Shown in pieces: positions 43,221 through 54,730 of a stretch of DNA of 64,000 nt (positions are counted from its first letter, which is position 1; each line of letters begins with the position of its first letter). The stretch lies in NCBI GenBank assembly GCA_010015805.1, contig ML978129.1, positions 1,054,001 to 1,118,000 of the forward strand, in the 5' to 3' direction. Source of the DNA: Rhizodiscina lignyota (Eukaryota > Ascomycota > Dothideomycetes > Aulographales > Rhizodiscinaceae). The notes beneath the pieces were generated by a model. The model did not search any database. It was not told the DNA's origin and worked only from the letters and a program-made list of their open reading frames with translations. The position numbers were made by a program, and so were the translations under genes.

Positions 43221-44923
43221 TCATGTACCCTCGCTCACTTGCTTCCCCGCTCGGCTTGGCATCTTCGCCTTTGACCGCCCTGAAGCATACATCGGCCGCT
43301 GCTGTGCTGAATTCCAGCTCGACCGCTTTGACCCTGATCGTCCAACAGTTTCCGGCGCTCCAGACGAAGAGCCTGGTCTTGTATGGTGCTGACTGTGTCG
43401 GCCAGTAGAGTCTGAAATATTCCGGGTGTGCCGTGAGACTCTTGAGTGTATGGAGTCTGTCGGTGACTGTGGCCGTTCAGCAGCTGGGTGGAGTTTATCC
43501 CCTAAGCTCCCTACGTCGTGCAAAACCAAGTCATCGTGCGCGGCTTGGCCCAGTGACGGATTGGATTGTATAGCTATCGAGCACCGCCTTCTTCCATCCA
43601 TGATCTCAAAGTCCTCCTCTTCCTCAATATCGCTACCCCAGGCCTCGATATCCTCTCTCCCATACACACCTCTTTCCCTCCAAGTTCTCTTAGCCGCAGG
43701 TTTGAGTGGCTCGACATGCATATGCATCTCCGGGCTACTCTTGCCATTGCTGTGCAAGGTGTCAAACGCACTATCTTTCCTTACTCCAGTGTCGCACTCG
43801 CTGCTTGTTTTATCACTTCCACTCAGACTCTCGCCTTGCAAAATCTTGGGTTTCGGCGGGTCGGTCGCTGCGCGGCGACCTCTTGCAGAGCGGGACGAAT
43901 GGTATTTAATACCATCTTCTGTCTCTGCATCGAATGCGCCGACATTGAAGACGCGACGAATGAGGTGCCAGGTATAAGGGAGGTTCGCGACGATGGTGGC
44001 AGTCGACGCTTCTCGTATGTACCAAAACGTCCACAGGCTGCCATAAGGATTGGTGAAGGAATAGTACTTGTTCAGAACGGCGGCGGTGATCTACTCTTGG
44101 GTTTAGCGTCGTCTTTGCGATATAAGCTTCGAAAGGACGTACAACAAAGATACCAAGCGCAAAGATGCAGTAGACAATGATTCTGCGCTTCCAAGGTAGC
44201 CTGCTCTTCATCGCCATAGAGAAGCCGATAGCGAGCATGACAATATCCGAAGTAAGATTGAAAACGGCGTTGGTGATCAGGTGGTCGGTCTAAATTTCGT
44301 AGAGCAAATCAGCGCAGGCTCTGGGCTTCATGTTTGCATTAGAGGATGGCTCTTTACATACCGCGGCGTCGCACTGTGGATTTGGAGTAGGAACAGCCCA
44401 GTAGTCATGAAACGGACGACACCAGACTCCGAAATAGAGTATCTCCATTACGGCGAAGCTGACACCGACGAACACAGCGAGGATTTTGACGGCGATATTC
44501 TGCGGCAATTGATAGGTTACTCGGTAGTACATGATGAGTAGCGTGGTCTTCATCGTCCAGATAGTAAAGCATTGCATCTGCTCAACGACGAGCACCAGCT
44601 GCAGAGACAATCAGTTACATTCGCAACTAGGAGTAGTGATACCCTGGCCGTACCTTGCTCCCTAGCACACGATCACTGATTTCCTGCGGAGTAAATGTAT
44701 TCACATCCACCCCAGGCGGAATCAAGTTGCTACTCTTATCCGCGACAATATTCATAATAACGACCAGAGCCGTGTACGTGCAGATACCGAAGCACATGAT
44801 CCAGTCGTCGACCTTTAAGTGTAGCGGCGAGCCGAATAGCAGACTCCGCGATACGAGACGACATATTGCGATGAAAACCGCAACGCCGTACCATATCCAC
44901 GACTCTACTGCCAGCGCAAGCAT
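43221..44923 (-). CDS. Pth11-like rhodopsin-domain integral membrane protein
   Basis: Four exons, 44923..44654, 44598..44362, 44289..44143 and 44090..43221, introns 52-72 nt (gtacgg, gtatgt, gtacgt donors), all phase 0, total 1524 nt, 507 residues. The N-terminal 280 residues hold about seven hydrophobic segments of the fungal rhodopsin-like (Pth11/SAT4) domain: YGVAVFIAICRLVSR, DDWIMCFGICTYTALVV, QCFTIWTMKTTLLIMYYR, and the Cys-bearing FGVWCRPFHDYWAVP. YSFTNPYGSLWTFWYIREAS precedes the last helix, which leads into VANLPYTWHLIRRVF. The C-terminal 200 residues are a polar cytosolic tail. Pth11-type receptors sense surface and nutrient cues in moulds; ligand and G-protein coupling are unknown here. 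An additional upstream exon cannot be excluded. Confidence 0.86.
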
Positions 44924-46619
44924 TTTGACGGCCGCAGAAGGCCAGATGGCCCGGTTAGGCGCGGTGAACGGTGCAAAGTCCCTGGAGCGGTGGCGAGATT
45001 ATCAATTGCGATGGTGGTGAGGCTGGGCGGACGTTATCATCATCGCGCAAGTCGATATCACCGCCACAGATGTTGCGCCATGTCCAGGATACGAGAGTGA
45101 AGGTACCCAGATATCAAATATATCTAGGGATAAGAGGAAACGAAGAGCCCTATGAGCGGTAAAAGGCGCAAATCCTCCTCGGCGGATCAGACACCACGAA
45201 GTTTAGAGTTGCAGTCAAAAGCAAAAGCAGTGGCCCAAGTGCGACGGATTGGAGGAAGATCAGCACTATCGAAGCCCATCGAGTCAAAGCTCGGCTCCAT
45301 TATCGCTTGGACGGCAGCGGATCACACCGACAGAACGTGGGAGGGTGCTTGCTCCTAGCTCTTATCTAACCGTGTTGTAACGACCCACGCTCGGTTGATT
45401 CCGCCGTTCAGGGCGTGCAGACATGCCGTTACTGGCTGAAGGAGCCAACGCGATGGCACGTTGGATATCCGCGCGGGTGAGGGTAGGCGTGCTCGAGAGG
45501 GGTCGAGTCCCGGCCAATGGGCACGGCCAGAGGGAACACATTGTCCGATGTTGGCCTGTGGCATATCTACGAATATGGATTGTGGAAATGGGGAATTACG
45601 ACGCCCCTGGACACTTGATCGCAGGTACCCGCTCTCGCCTATTAGGAATGCCCGGGCACGAAGCCTGCGATTCGGGGACCGAGGGCGCCTTAAATGCATC
45701 ATCGTTCCTCATCTGGGACGTGTGAAAATCCTTACGGGATGCAATCGCCAGCTCCCGGCACTCCGAACTATGCTCACGTGCCAACGTTGAGCTCATCTGG
45801 ACTTGCTCATGTAACTCAACCCGCCTCCACCACATCCAGCGCATGCGTGGAGAAGCGTCTGAAGAAGCGAACTGTGAAGAGCGCCGAACGAAGGATCCGT
45901 GGCGAAAAGAGATTGAACAACTATCAGCAAATTGCAGATCGCTTTCGAACAATGTGGTTCGCAGACTTTGAGGACTGTCCACACGACTGTTTCAATTAAT
46001 GCCGCGAACGTGGGATGTCTGCATTATTTGCCTCAGCCACCCACGGGGAAGCTATTCAGGAACCACACACAGCTGGGGAAGCGATCGCATTGGACGTCTC
46101 TTAAACAGAGCTTTCCATCGTCGTATCGCATTGCCATTATTTAAGCCGCTGCTATCTAGCAGTTTCCAAGATGGGATATCAGCGTCACGATACACGGCAC
46201 ATCGCGGCAAGAATGTAACAGCGCTCCCCACATATGCCTCAAGGACAATCTGCTGTGGTGGTCTGTGGCTGTCTGTGGCTGTCTGCGTAGTGGAGTCCTG
46301 TTCGCTTCTTTTCTCCAGGCAGATCCTTGTGGAGACTGAGATGCAATGAATCTCCTTGAGAGAAAGATAAGGCTGCTCCACATACACTCCACATGCCGTT
46401 CCTTTCAGCACAGAGCCGTCTGGAAGTCTCCGTATCAGTTAGGAAGTCTTTCATTCAATCTAAGTTATTAATACTCGCTGTTTGCTCATATGTGAAAGGT
46501 TGAGGGCCAAAGACCGTAGATGGAAGTTGAAGGTCGGTAGGTGAGAGAACGAACTACGCCTCAGCAGTGCTGTGGTGGTTGAGGCAAATGCAAGGAGGTC
46601 GCTCTTCTGGCAATTGAAT
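44924..46619. other. Gene-poor region, 1.7 kb
   Basis: No gene I can support. A 68-codon plus frame at 45152 (MSGKRRKSSSADQTPRSLE) and a 101-codon plus frame at 45694 with a basic middle (KRLKKRTVKSAERRIRGEK) are the least random-looking, but neither has a domain or splice partner. A short ctgtggctgt-type repeat sits at about 46255-46290. Confidence 0.4.
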
Positions 46620-47650
46620 GTTATTATCGGTGCTGTTTCAATATACATTTAACGCTCCTCTTGCCATTTAAGAGGACACGCGAACTACGGCGATGGTTTC
46701 GAGGTGCATCTAATCCGATTGAGCCTCCTCTTGAGGGCAAGAGTCGCTCGCATGGCGTAGCTCGATCGAAGTCACAGATCACCCTATTTCTAACACTAGG
46801 TTCGAGGGCCATAAGAGGCATTCTGTTGTGGGTAAACCTATTGACCAGCGGTGTTTCGATCTCTAATCGACGTTCCTCCTTTTTTGGCGTATGTTTGGAG
46901 GCACATCCAATCCGATGGAGCTGTCCCTCAAAGAAAGCACTTGCTCAAGGGGTGTAGCTCAATCGAGATCCTATATCGCCACCTCCCTGACATTGAAGTC
47001 GAGATCTATGAGGGTGCTTCTATTGCGAATACACCCAATGATCAGCGGCATTTGGATCTCTGTATGACACTCCTTTTGCTCTTTGAGACAGCATGCATGC
47101 TTGATACTTCGGATCCCGACGACCAGCCGCTTCGATTATTTACGTGAGGCTCCTTCTGCCCTTTGAGATGGCATTCGGGCTTTGGCAGCAGGTTGGAAGT
47201 GTATGACATCTGACATTGCCGTGCCTCAAGGGGAACAGCTCGGAAGAAGGGTCAGGTCAACCAAGCTCATAGATCTCCGCTTCTCAGGCCTTTCAGTCAA
47301 AGGCGATGGAGTTTGTTTGCTTCTAAACAAAGCCACTGATCAATGGTGTTTCGATTTGAATATAGCGCTCCTTTCGTGCTTTGAGATAGCTGGTGGAAGG
47401 TCGGCAACGATTTAGACATAGTCCTCCATTTGTGCCTTGCGACGGCAGGCTAAGGTTGACAAAGGTTCAGATAAAACCCACCTTTTGTGCCTTGAGATGG
47501 CAGGTTAACGTCGACAAGGGTTTGGATATAACCCTACGTCTGTGCTTTGGGATGACTGGCAAAGACTGACGAAGATTTGGATATGGCTGTCTACTTCTGC
47601 TTTGATATGGCAGGTAAAAGTCGACAGCGACGTTGAAAGGTGAGTGGTCA
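46620..47650. repeat. Decayed tandem repeat array, 55 bp basic period
   Basis: From about 47375 to 47640 five head-to-tail copies begin at 47375, 47431, 47486, 47541 and 47596, with a period of 55-56 bp. Each opens tgtgcyttgagatggcagg and carries a gacaagggtttggatata-type middle; identity is imperfect. Related words (ctcctyttgygctttgag) recur upstream at about 46655, 46880, 47071, 47151 and 47371. A longer unit, gcatctaatccgattgagc then gtagctcgatcgaag, occurs at about 46707 and, diverged, at 46901. So the 1 kb block is one repeat family at two scales. No terminal repeats, ORF or target duplication seen; it looks like an old minisatellite. Confidence 0.75.
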
Positions 47651-47850
47651 AGGGCAGACGTTACGGGCACGAAGCTTACATTACCATTGTATCACAGTGA
47701 AGGGATGGTCACTTCAGTGTCATCAGAGTAATTATGCGTGATAAGGAAAATCAAGTCTTGTTCATTGCTCCGTGCTATGTAGAAAACAATAGGAAACCCC
47801 AAAACCAAAGACAACGCCCCGACCAAACCCCCCCCGAACCCCCAGCAACA
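47651..47850. other. Flank of the repeat block, EAF3 3' region
   Basis: 200 bp with no gene. It contains a C-rich run (accccccccgaaccccc-like, about 47827-47845) just after the EAF3 stop, possibly part of its 3' untranslated region. Confidence 0.45.
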
Positions 47851-49350
47851 TCACTTCTTCGCGTTATTCTCATACTCCGAACTCACATTTTCGTACTCGT
47901 TGACGAAAACCTTGTCGGCGACGTCCGGGCGGCCAAGCCATTGTGTGATCCGGGTGAGTTCTTCGCGCAGGCGCGCGACGCCCTGCTCGTCGAGAGCAGT
48001 GTGAGCGATGAGCTCAGGAAGTGTGGCTGTAATGCGTTGTCAGCGTGCAGTCCTCGCAAAGGGATGAGTGATCAGACTTACTGAAGGAACGTAGCAGATG
48101 CTCGGCGCCGTACAAGTCTGATGGCTGCTTGCCGGCTAAGTCCCCAACGGGGTCATTGATCTGCTTGTGGATGTCGCGAAATTGTTCGCGCTCGAATTTG
48201 TAGAGAAGCATGCGGGAAAGACACTTGTCGAAATACGTGATGACGCCGTGGACAACTTCCTCGAGGATGTCGGCTTCGGCGCTTCCTTCTGTTCGGTTCT
48301 GACGTTCGGCTTGCAGATACTGGTCCATGACGGTGCGCACGTTGACTTTGACGGGCAGGCTGATGACTTGAAGGTACTTGGTGATGTTCTCCCAATCGTC
48401 GACGAGAATGCTCTTGAGTTGATCAGCCATCGGAATCGGTGCGACTTGGTCCTTCGTCATGTAAGAGCTCATCTATGAGTGTGTTAACATGTGCGAAGAC
48501 AATGGGGGATTGTGGGAAAGGCTTACATCTTCAAGCTCCATTTGCGCGATGTTCCTCTTGTAGCCGCGCATTTGGCCCGACGCTGCCACAGAGGAATGGC
48601 GTTCCTCACTGGCACGGGTAGAACCGTCATGCTTTCCCTTCTTACTGGACTTGGAGGCGTAGTATCGGGCACGGTGCATAGCTCGCATTTCGCTGATGAG
48701 AGTCCGGGCGAGAGCTTGATTTTCGTCGGTGAACTTTCGGAGACGGTCTTGCGGGACCCAGTCGTCCCAACTGAGAGGAGGGGTGTTAGTGGGTGATGGA
48801 GACGAAGACGAATTGTGATCCGCTCGGTCGGTTTGATGCGAAGTCTGATCTTCTGAATGGGGCTCTTCGACTTGAAGCGCAAGCGCAGCTTGACGGGGGT
48901 GCGTGATACGAGCTTGATTCTCTGAGGAGCCATTGAGGGCTGGGAAGATTGATGATGGATGTATGGATGTGAGAATTGATTGTGGGATGTGGAATTTGGT
49001 GGAATCTGGAGAAGAGAAAGAAAGGAAGAAGGAAGACAAGGTCAAGAGAGTTGTAGAACCCGTCACCAGCCATCTCAAAAGACGAGGCTGGTCAATAGGA
49101 CAATGGGAACAATAGCAAGCTCTCAGCCCCCTCGACCGTTTTGGGAAAACCTCGCTTTAGAGTTTGTGAATAATAGGAACCACACTACTCACGTATTCTT
49201 CCAGCCCTTGTAATGAACTAGATAGTGGTGCGGACTCCGCTTGTCATTCGGGTCGATGGGCTTCGTGTCAAGGATCTTCGCCTCGTAGAGCAGGTCGCCA
49301 TGGAAGCACAGGACTTTCTCGTCCTTCGCGAAGGGCGAGGCAGGCGCCAT
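47851..49350 (-). CDS. EAF3: Chromatin modification protein Eaf3 (MRG15 family)
   Basis: Four exons, 49350..49193, 48770..48527, 48472..48082 and 48026..47851, total 969 nt, 322 residues. Three introns are ordinary or nearly so (54-55 nt), but the first is 422 nt. The N-terminal chromodomain reads [32 protein letters not shown] across the long intron to [15 protein letters not shown] basic linker follows. The C-terminal MRG domain includes [50 protein letters not shown] and GAEHLLRSF. Eaf3 is shared by the NuA4 acetyltransferase and Rpd3S deacetylase complexes and reads H3K36 methylation. It is divergent from NKP2 across 320 bp. Confidence 0.93.
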
Positions 49351-49670
49351 GGTGTTGAATTCCTTCTGAATATGAGGCGCGATATTTCGAGCTCTTTTTG
49401 ATTCTTTCTAACCGATACCAGATGAGAGATTGATAACGCGTCAAGGAAATGGACAGGAACACGGAGATTTGAGGGGTTGGCCGAATGTGTTGTGAGGTGT
49501 TGTTGAAGAAATCGCGTAAGGAGCGCTCACGAGACTTCGTGGACATTTTTGTGATGCGCGCGAGTCATGCGCGTCTGCAGGCGCGTCGCACCCAGAGCCG
49601 CACCACCAACCCTCTCTCACATCCAGTATTGCCCCAAAATATCCCTCTTGACGCCTGGAAGATTTCCATC
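49351..49670. promoter_or_regulatory. Divergent promoter of EAF3 and NKP2
   Basis: 320 bp between two divergent ATGs. The NKP2 frame stays open upstream to 49485, but nothing in it is conserved in type, so I read it as leader. No distinct core element. Confidence 0.5.
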
Positions 49671-50310
49671 ATGGCGCCAACAGAGTCGACAATCCTCTCA
49701 AATTTCCTTCTCCCTCCGGCCCCGCTGCCGGCCATCATATCGCTGCGAAAGTTCACAGAACTCTTTCCCGCGTCGCAGCGTTGTGATCCACAGATTGCGA
49801 TCCTTTATCGCGAATTGCAGCATCAGCGCGCTATGGATACAGACGATGTGAAGCGCAACATTACTGCAGAAGTCAAGCGTGGTGAGGTGCAACGGCGAGA
49901 GGTTGTTCGCGCGAGAAGACGCGCGGACAACGTGGAGTTGGAAGGACTCAACAGGACCGAGTTACAGATGGAATTGGAGGTGCGCTTTATACTCTAAAAC
50001 TAGAAGGTGTGCTAATTCTGTAAAGCTCTCTGGCCCGAATGCGGATGGTGCTGCTCGAAGAGAGCACACTTTGAAGACTATCTTGCCAGAGATGGACCAG
50101 GCATGCGCAGATATGGAAGAAGAGATTGCATGTCTGGAAGAGGAAGCAGCAGAGCTGACGGCCGGCATCAAGAACACGATTGGCGATCTGAGTGATCTAC
50201 GATATGGTCGGTTCAATCGAACGTCAGGACTGGATGGTGATCTGGGCAAGGAAGTTCTCTCGAGTTTCAGAGCGCTGGAGGCGGCAGCAAAAGTCAGTAC
50301 GAACGACTGA
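49671..50310 (+). CDS. NKP2: Kinetochore protein of the CNL2/NKP2 family
   Basis: Exons 49671..49979 and 50026..50310 with a 46 nt intron (gtgcgc donor, gctaat branch, phase 0) give 197 residues. It begins MAPTESTILSNFLLPPAPLP followed by IISLRKFTELFPASQR, the conserved opening of the Cnl2/Nkp2 family. The rest is largely coiled-coil (about 60-175: DDVKRNITAEVKRGEVQRRE, then MEEEIACLEEEAAELTAGI). Nkp2 pairs with Nkp1 in the outer edge of the inner kinetochore (CCAN/Ctf19 complex) and is non-essential in budding yeast. The Met at 49671 is used because the preceding codons lack this character. It shares a promoter region with EAF3. Confidence 0.88.
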
Positions 50311-50765
50311 AGATCTGGTGAAAGAACAAGGTAAAGAACAATCTCATGGAGATCAGCTGTATCGAATTCCTGCTCTAGGCGCTCTATCTACCATTGGATC
50401 CATCCATCTCAGCATGGGGTCGCGAGGTCACCTCAACAGCCACGGTACCTCTCTTTCCTCGAGCTTCCAGTTTCGAGACGCATTCGACACCAGAATAGCA
50501 CTTCTAGGGCACAGCTAGTCTAGCAGCTTTCCGATGATGCAGTCAGTGTGGTCAGAGAGCCCTTTGCGTCGCGCTATAGGGACCTTTGCTGTATCAATAC
50601 TACGAGGCTTAGAAGAAACGACGAAAATGTCTAGCCGATAACAGTCCGTCTGGATAGAGCGGAACAATAATGTGGAAAGCGTCTTGACTTTCACACCCGT
50701 TAAAAATTGCCACGCTCTTGTGATGGTCTGTGCGCCTTCTACAACAACACGTCCAAGATAGTTCA
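50311..50765. other. Convergent 3' intergenic region
   Basis: About 455 bp between the NKP2 and DPH1 stops. Nothing recognised. Confidence 0.5.
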
Positions 50766-52210
50766 TCAACCAGCCACCTTAACCGCCGCCTGACCTTCTC
50801 TTGTCCTTCCCAGCCCCTCCTTAGCGTAGAAGTCCATGGGGTACACGGCCTCCTTCCCAACCACCTTGCTCTCCTCCGTCCACCCAGCCTCTCTTACGCC
50901 CAGAGCGACGAGCGCCTCGTACGGACTTAACAGTGGTCGCGAAAATGCATAACCCCAATCAATGCTGAGTCTCGGACAGGCGATTTGCACCCAACACTCG
51001 ACGTCGCTCATCAGCGCCAGTTTGCCGGGGAAGATTTCTGACAAGAGTAGATTTATCCACGGGATACCCTTCTCGTCCAACAGCTTCTCTATCATAGCGA
51101 GGGTGTGGGGGTTCCCTTGTCGCCCTAATGAGCCCAAAATAAGTCCCCATTTCCGCGCCTTGCGTGCCGTCGAGATAGCCTGCGATCGCAAGTCATACAA
51201 TTCGTCGTGGTCGTACGATTCGCGCGTGAGACGTCTTGAGTAAGGGTCGTAGCGGTACGCTGGCAAATGCGGATTGTGTATCATTGCAGACTCGAGATGG
51301 AATCTCCCATCGCCAAGGTACAACAGCATGTCTGCTGCGCTCTCTACTCCGTCAGTACTGCGCGCAAGTTGCGGCGATGTACAGCCGAGTATCTCTCCCT
51401 TGCTGAGCGGTGCGATCTGCGGCACGATGACATTGAAGCCCGCGCTTCGCAGTTGTGGTGCAACACCATGGATCGTAGCATTAAACTGTATCGTCCCAAC
51501 TAACGCAACTGTCTTGCCAGATTGAAAATTCTCGGTTATAGTGGCAAGCAGGTGTGGCACGTCGATGCCGATGTCTACGAAGACGTACAGGGTCTTGATC
51601 TTTGTGACATCCACAGGTATGAGGCAGCTGTGAGCATAGTGCACCAACAGATCGCAGCCCAATGCACGCGCTGTGTAGTCGTCTATACAGCATGCGCCAT
51701 ACGTTACGTCGCCCATGATGAGCGTTTCTGTGCCGGGGCAGAAGCGAGTGAGAATGTCGGAGATGGTGGTCGCAAAGAGGAGGAGACCTTCGGGAAATTG
51801 TAGAGCAATTTTCTTAGATCCGGCAGTGCGTACTCGGTGGATAGTCTTGTGGAGCTCGAAGTTGTAGTTCGAGGGAAGGAGGGCGATGGCCGCGTTGATC
51901 TCTTCATCGTGGAGGATTTCGGGAGGTATGTTGTTGAGCGCTCTTGCGCCTCTGCGAGGTTGTGCAACTGTGGTCACACATTTAACGTTACTAAGAGGCT
52001 CTGATATACGCTTCAATATCAAAGCTTGCCTTGTATAGCTCCACTGTCCTCTATGTTGCCATTTGACGGTTTGGGCGATTCACCTGCAGCGGCGGCAGCA
52101 GCTCGACGGCCGACAAATCTCCTCTTCGGCTGCTTCGATTGTACATTTTCTTCTGCCTCAAGTTCACTTGGAGCTGATGTTAAATTCGTCGCTTCCCGAT
52201 CCTCCTCCAT
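50766..52210 (-). CDS. DPH1: Diphthamide biosynthesis protein 1 with a GC-AG intron
   Basis: Exons 52210..52030 and 51967..50766, total 1383 nt, 460 residues. The 62 nt intron starts with GC, not GT: caag|gcaagc and ends accacag. A GT donor would leave a stop codon in frame, so GC-AG is required. The protein opens with an Ala/Arg-rich leader, then [20 protein letters not shown] and [16 protein letters not shown]. The [4Fe-4S] cysteines are in [28 protein letters not shown] and [17 protein letters not shown]. Dph1, with Dph2, is a non-canonical radical-SAM enzyme that transfers 3-amino-3-carboxypropyl to His of elongation factor 2, the first step of diphthamide synthesis. It is complete. Confidence 0.94.
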
Positions 52211-52447
52211 TATGAAGATTGTGGTTCAACTTCAGTGGTTTCCACGAACCCGCAAATATGTACGATACGTCAGAGTCACTGCGGAAGATTTCCGCTCATA
52301 AATTTCAAGCTGAGCTGCCCTACGACAATGCAAAGTAATCGACATTCGAAAATTCAGATTAACCCTTTAATATCTGGATATTTAGAGGCAAAGCTCAATA
52401 CAGTTATCGCAACCAGATGGACTTTAATGAAAAGACCTTACTCGTCA
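52211..52447. other. Short intergenic region
   Basis: About 240 bp between the DPH1 start and the stop of the next minus-strand gene. No gene; it should carry the DPH1 promoter. Confidence 0.5.
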
Positions 52448-54246
52448 TCAGCTCTTACGCCCATATCCGCCTTTCTCATCGTAGCCACCTTTCTCACCAG
52501 AGGCCCCCCTCTGAGGTCCATATCCTCCCTGCGACCCTTGCAACCCTTGCGCCTGTTGCGCCTGTTGTGCCTGTTGTGCCTGTTGTGCCTGTTGTGCCTG
52601 TTGGACCTGAGATCTATATTGCTGGGACTGAATCATCGTCCCATGTTGGCTCTGCAACTTCGCCATCGTATTCCTTGCGGCTGCAATCTCCTCATCGCTC
52701 GGCAGGTTCACGATTGTCAAGTACAACACATCCTTATGTAGAACTCTCCTCATGCCCCGTGGCGGACGCTGACCCCTCGGCATTCTCGGCATGCGGCCCC
52801 TTGCCATCCTTCTCTGGTTCTTCCTGTCGCGTTTTGCTTGTCTGCGAGCGCGTGGATCGTACGCACCACCGGTGACGAGGGAGATGATACTACCGCTATT
52901 GACGGGGTGGTTCGGGTCACTAAAGCGGGAAGCAAAGTGCTGCGGTTCCGCAGTTGCTAAGCTTGATCCGGGATGGCTGTATGCCTGTTCATGTCAAGTC
53001 AGCTCCTCTCGCAGTCGTAAGGTGATTGGAAGAGCTTACGAATTTCGCCACTGCTCTTCTATCAAGATAGTCTGCAACAAATTGGCCTGCGCCTTTGAGC
53101 GCATTCGGGTTCTTGCCCTGCGCACCATCCGCCGCTTGGTCGAGCGCGGGATATACTAGAGGTGCAGCTTGTGGTATCTGTAACTCTCCATAGGCTGTGC
53201 CGCTGCTGACCCTCAAGCTCTGCATCGCCTCCCTCATCCTCCCAGAATCGTGGCTCGTGTATCTCGCGATTGCTTCGTTCATATTGAGCTCTTGTGTGTC
53301 GATTGGCTTCATGGCGTCTGGTTTGAATGACATGACCATGGCGTAGAGCCCACGCGGCATAAAAAGGTCCTGGTTCATCTTGTCGAGGAAAGTGTTGGAG
53401 CGGTGGCGCCGTTGAACCTCTTGAGCTGTGCCGACTGCGACTTGGACGACGATTGTAGCGATTTGCGCATATATGTCTGGTACGAAACCAGCGGCAAATG
53501 CACCCAGCATGATAACATTGAGGTAAGCATCAGCCTTGAAAAACAGTCAGTATCTTCTACCAAATACTTGGAAAGGACGCAAATACCTCGCTGGATTTCG
53601 ACCAATTCTTCAAAAAAGTCATGAAACATTGTTGCGTGATACCAGTAACACCTAGATCCGGAGCATATGCTCTGACGAATCCTCTGCCCTTATCACCGGG
53701 TCTTCTCTGTGGCAAAATGATTGGATAGGGTATCTTTTGGTGCTTCTCCGAAGGTCCTGCAAGGCGGAGGACTTCGTCTACCAGAGTACTTGAACTCGCC
53801 TGGCGTGTGACTTCCTCATACGAAGGCGGGTCGACCCTTTCAGCAGCATCGTCCAAAGCCCATTCCGCCTCGTCGTTAAAGTCACTGTCTGAATCTGAAT
53901 CGCTGTTGTCGTCGTCGTGCGGTTTCTTCTTGAAATCTCTCTTGATGTCTCTCTCATCGACCGGAACAGCGTTTCCGGACGCAATCAGCTCCTCGGCGTG
54001 CTCGTCTGTCGTTTCGATGTACTCTGGGGGAGGTTCATTCGGGTCAAATGGCGGCTGATCATAGGATGGAGGAACAGCCCTCGAGGCGCCAGCTGAGGAG
54101 GATTCGGCTACATTCGAACCGTGGCCGCGGGATTGAGCTTCCCCTTGAGCTTGAGCTTTCTTCTGCTTGTGTGCCTCTATAGCTTCGGCAGCGAGGCCAA
54201 TGCCCCCGCCAACAAGCTTTACGACTCTGCCAATTGGGCCGACCAT
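52448..54246 (-). CDS. Conserved fungal protein with Gln/Ala-rich tail, function unknown
   Basis: Exons 54246..53587, 53534..53040 and 52984..52448 (introns 52 and 55 nt, both phase 0), total 1692 nt, 563 residues. It starts MVGPIGRVVKLVGGGIGLAA and continues with an AEAIEAHKQKKAQ helix. PPSYDQPPFDPNEPPPEYIE then carries two PPxY-type motifs, followed by an acidic run. The middle holds a hydrophobic helix (about 221-257, NVIMLGAFAAGFVPDIYAQI) and MNQDLFMPRGLYAMVMSF. The C-terminal exon is basic, then Gln/Ala-rich (about 510-533), then Gly/Tyr-rich. PY motifs suggest recognition by a Nedd4/Rsp5-type ligase, an inference. I recognise the type in other moulds but no function. Confidence 0.75.
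52550..52607. repeat. Nine-base coding tandem repeat
   Basis: Six or so copies of the 9 bp unit gcctgttgt (plus strand) stand in tandem inside the last exon of the unknown at 52448-54246. On the coding strand they give repeated Gln-Gln-Ala. Such arrays are prone to slip and may vary in length among strains. Confidence 0.85.
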
Positions 54247-54730
54247 TGTGCGAACTTGATAGAAGGAGAGGTGGGAGAAATTCGAGAGGAAAATTGAGAG
54301 GTGCGAAGGAGGAGAAGATGCGGGCTCTGCAATTCGGGAAGCTAGCCGTAGACAGGGCGACGTCTTTTATAGCCAAAGGAGCAGCTGTATGCACGCCACT
54401 CGCGAAATTGTCGTCAATGCCGTCCTGAGGCTATCATCGCGAAATGACACCATGCACCAACCAGCATGGCCACTTCAAGGGTCTACTAGCAAAGCTTAGC
54501 ATGCTTGGAGATCGAGCTTGTTCCCAACCGAATTTCTCCTACAAACAAGCTGCGCTGTTTCCGCACCGTCGGGAGGCGCAGCACTCAGACACAGCATCCG
54601 ATTCCCCGCACTAGCCCCAATGGAGAGTTGCTTGCGACCGTTCAACGAGAACATCGTGTGCGATACTCCATATTGCATAGCAGGAGGACCTACGACAGTA
54701 CAGCTGATGAGTCTGTGATCGGAGATCGAG
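54247..54730. promoter_or_regulatory. Divergent upstream region of unknown and RCC1-like gene
   Basis: 484 bp between divergent ATGs. No coding feature supported. Confidence 0.45.

Noticed and set aside
43426-43977. 183-codon plus-strand ORF opposite the Pth11-like gene
   Set aside because: Antisense to the last exon, which has a consistent spliced model; Ser/Leu richness is what the complement of a polar tail would give.
45460-45999. Overlapping ORFs of about 100-128 codons on both strands
   Set aside because: No domain, no splice signals that extend them, and similar length on both strands suggests chance in a GC-rich stretch.
46620-47650. Repeat block as a transposable element
   Set aside because: No terminal repeats, no transposase-like or reverse-transcriptase-like frame, and no target-site duplication seen; a minisatellite fits better.
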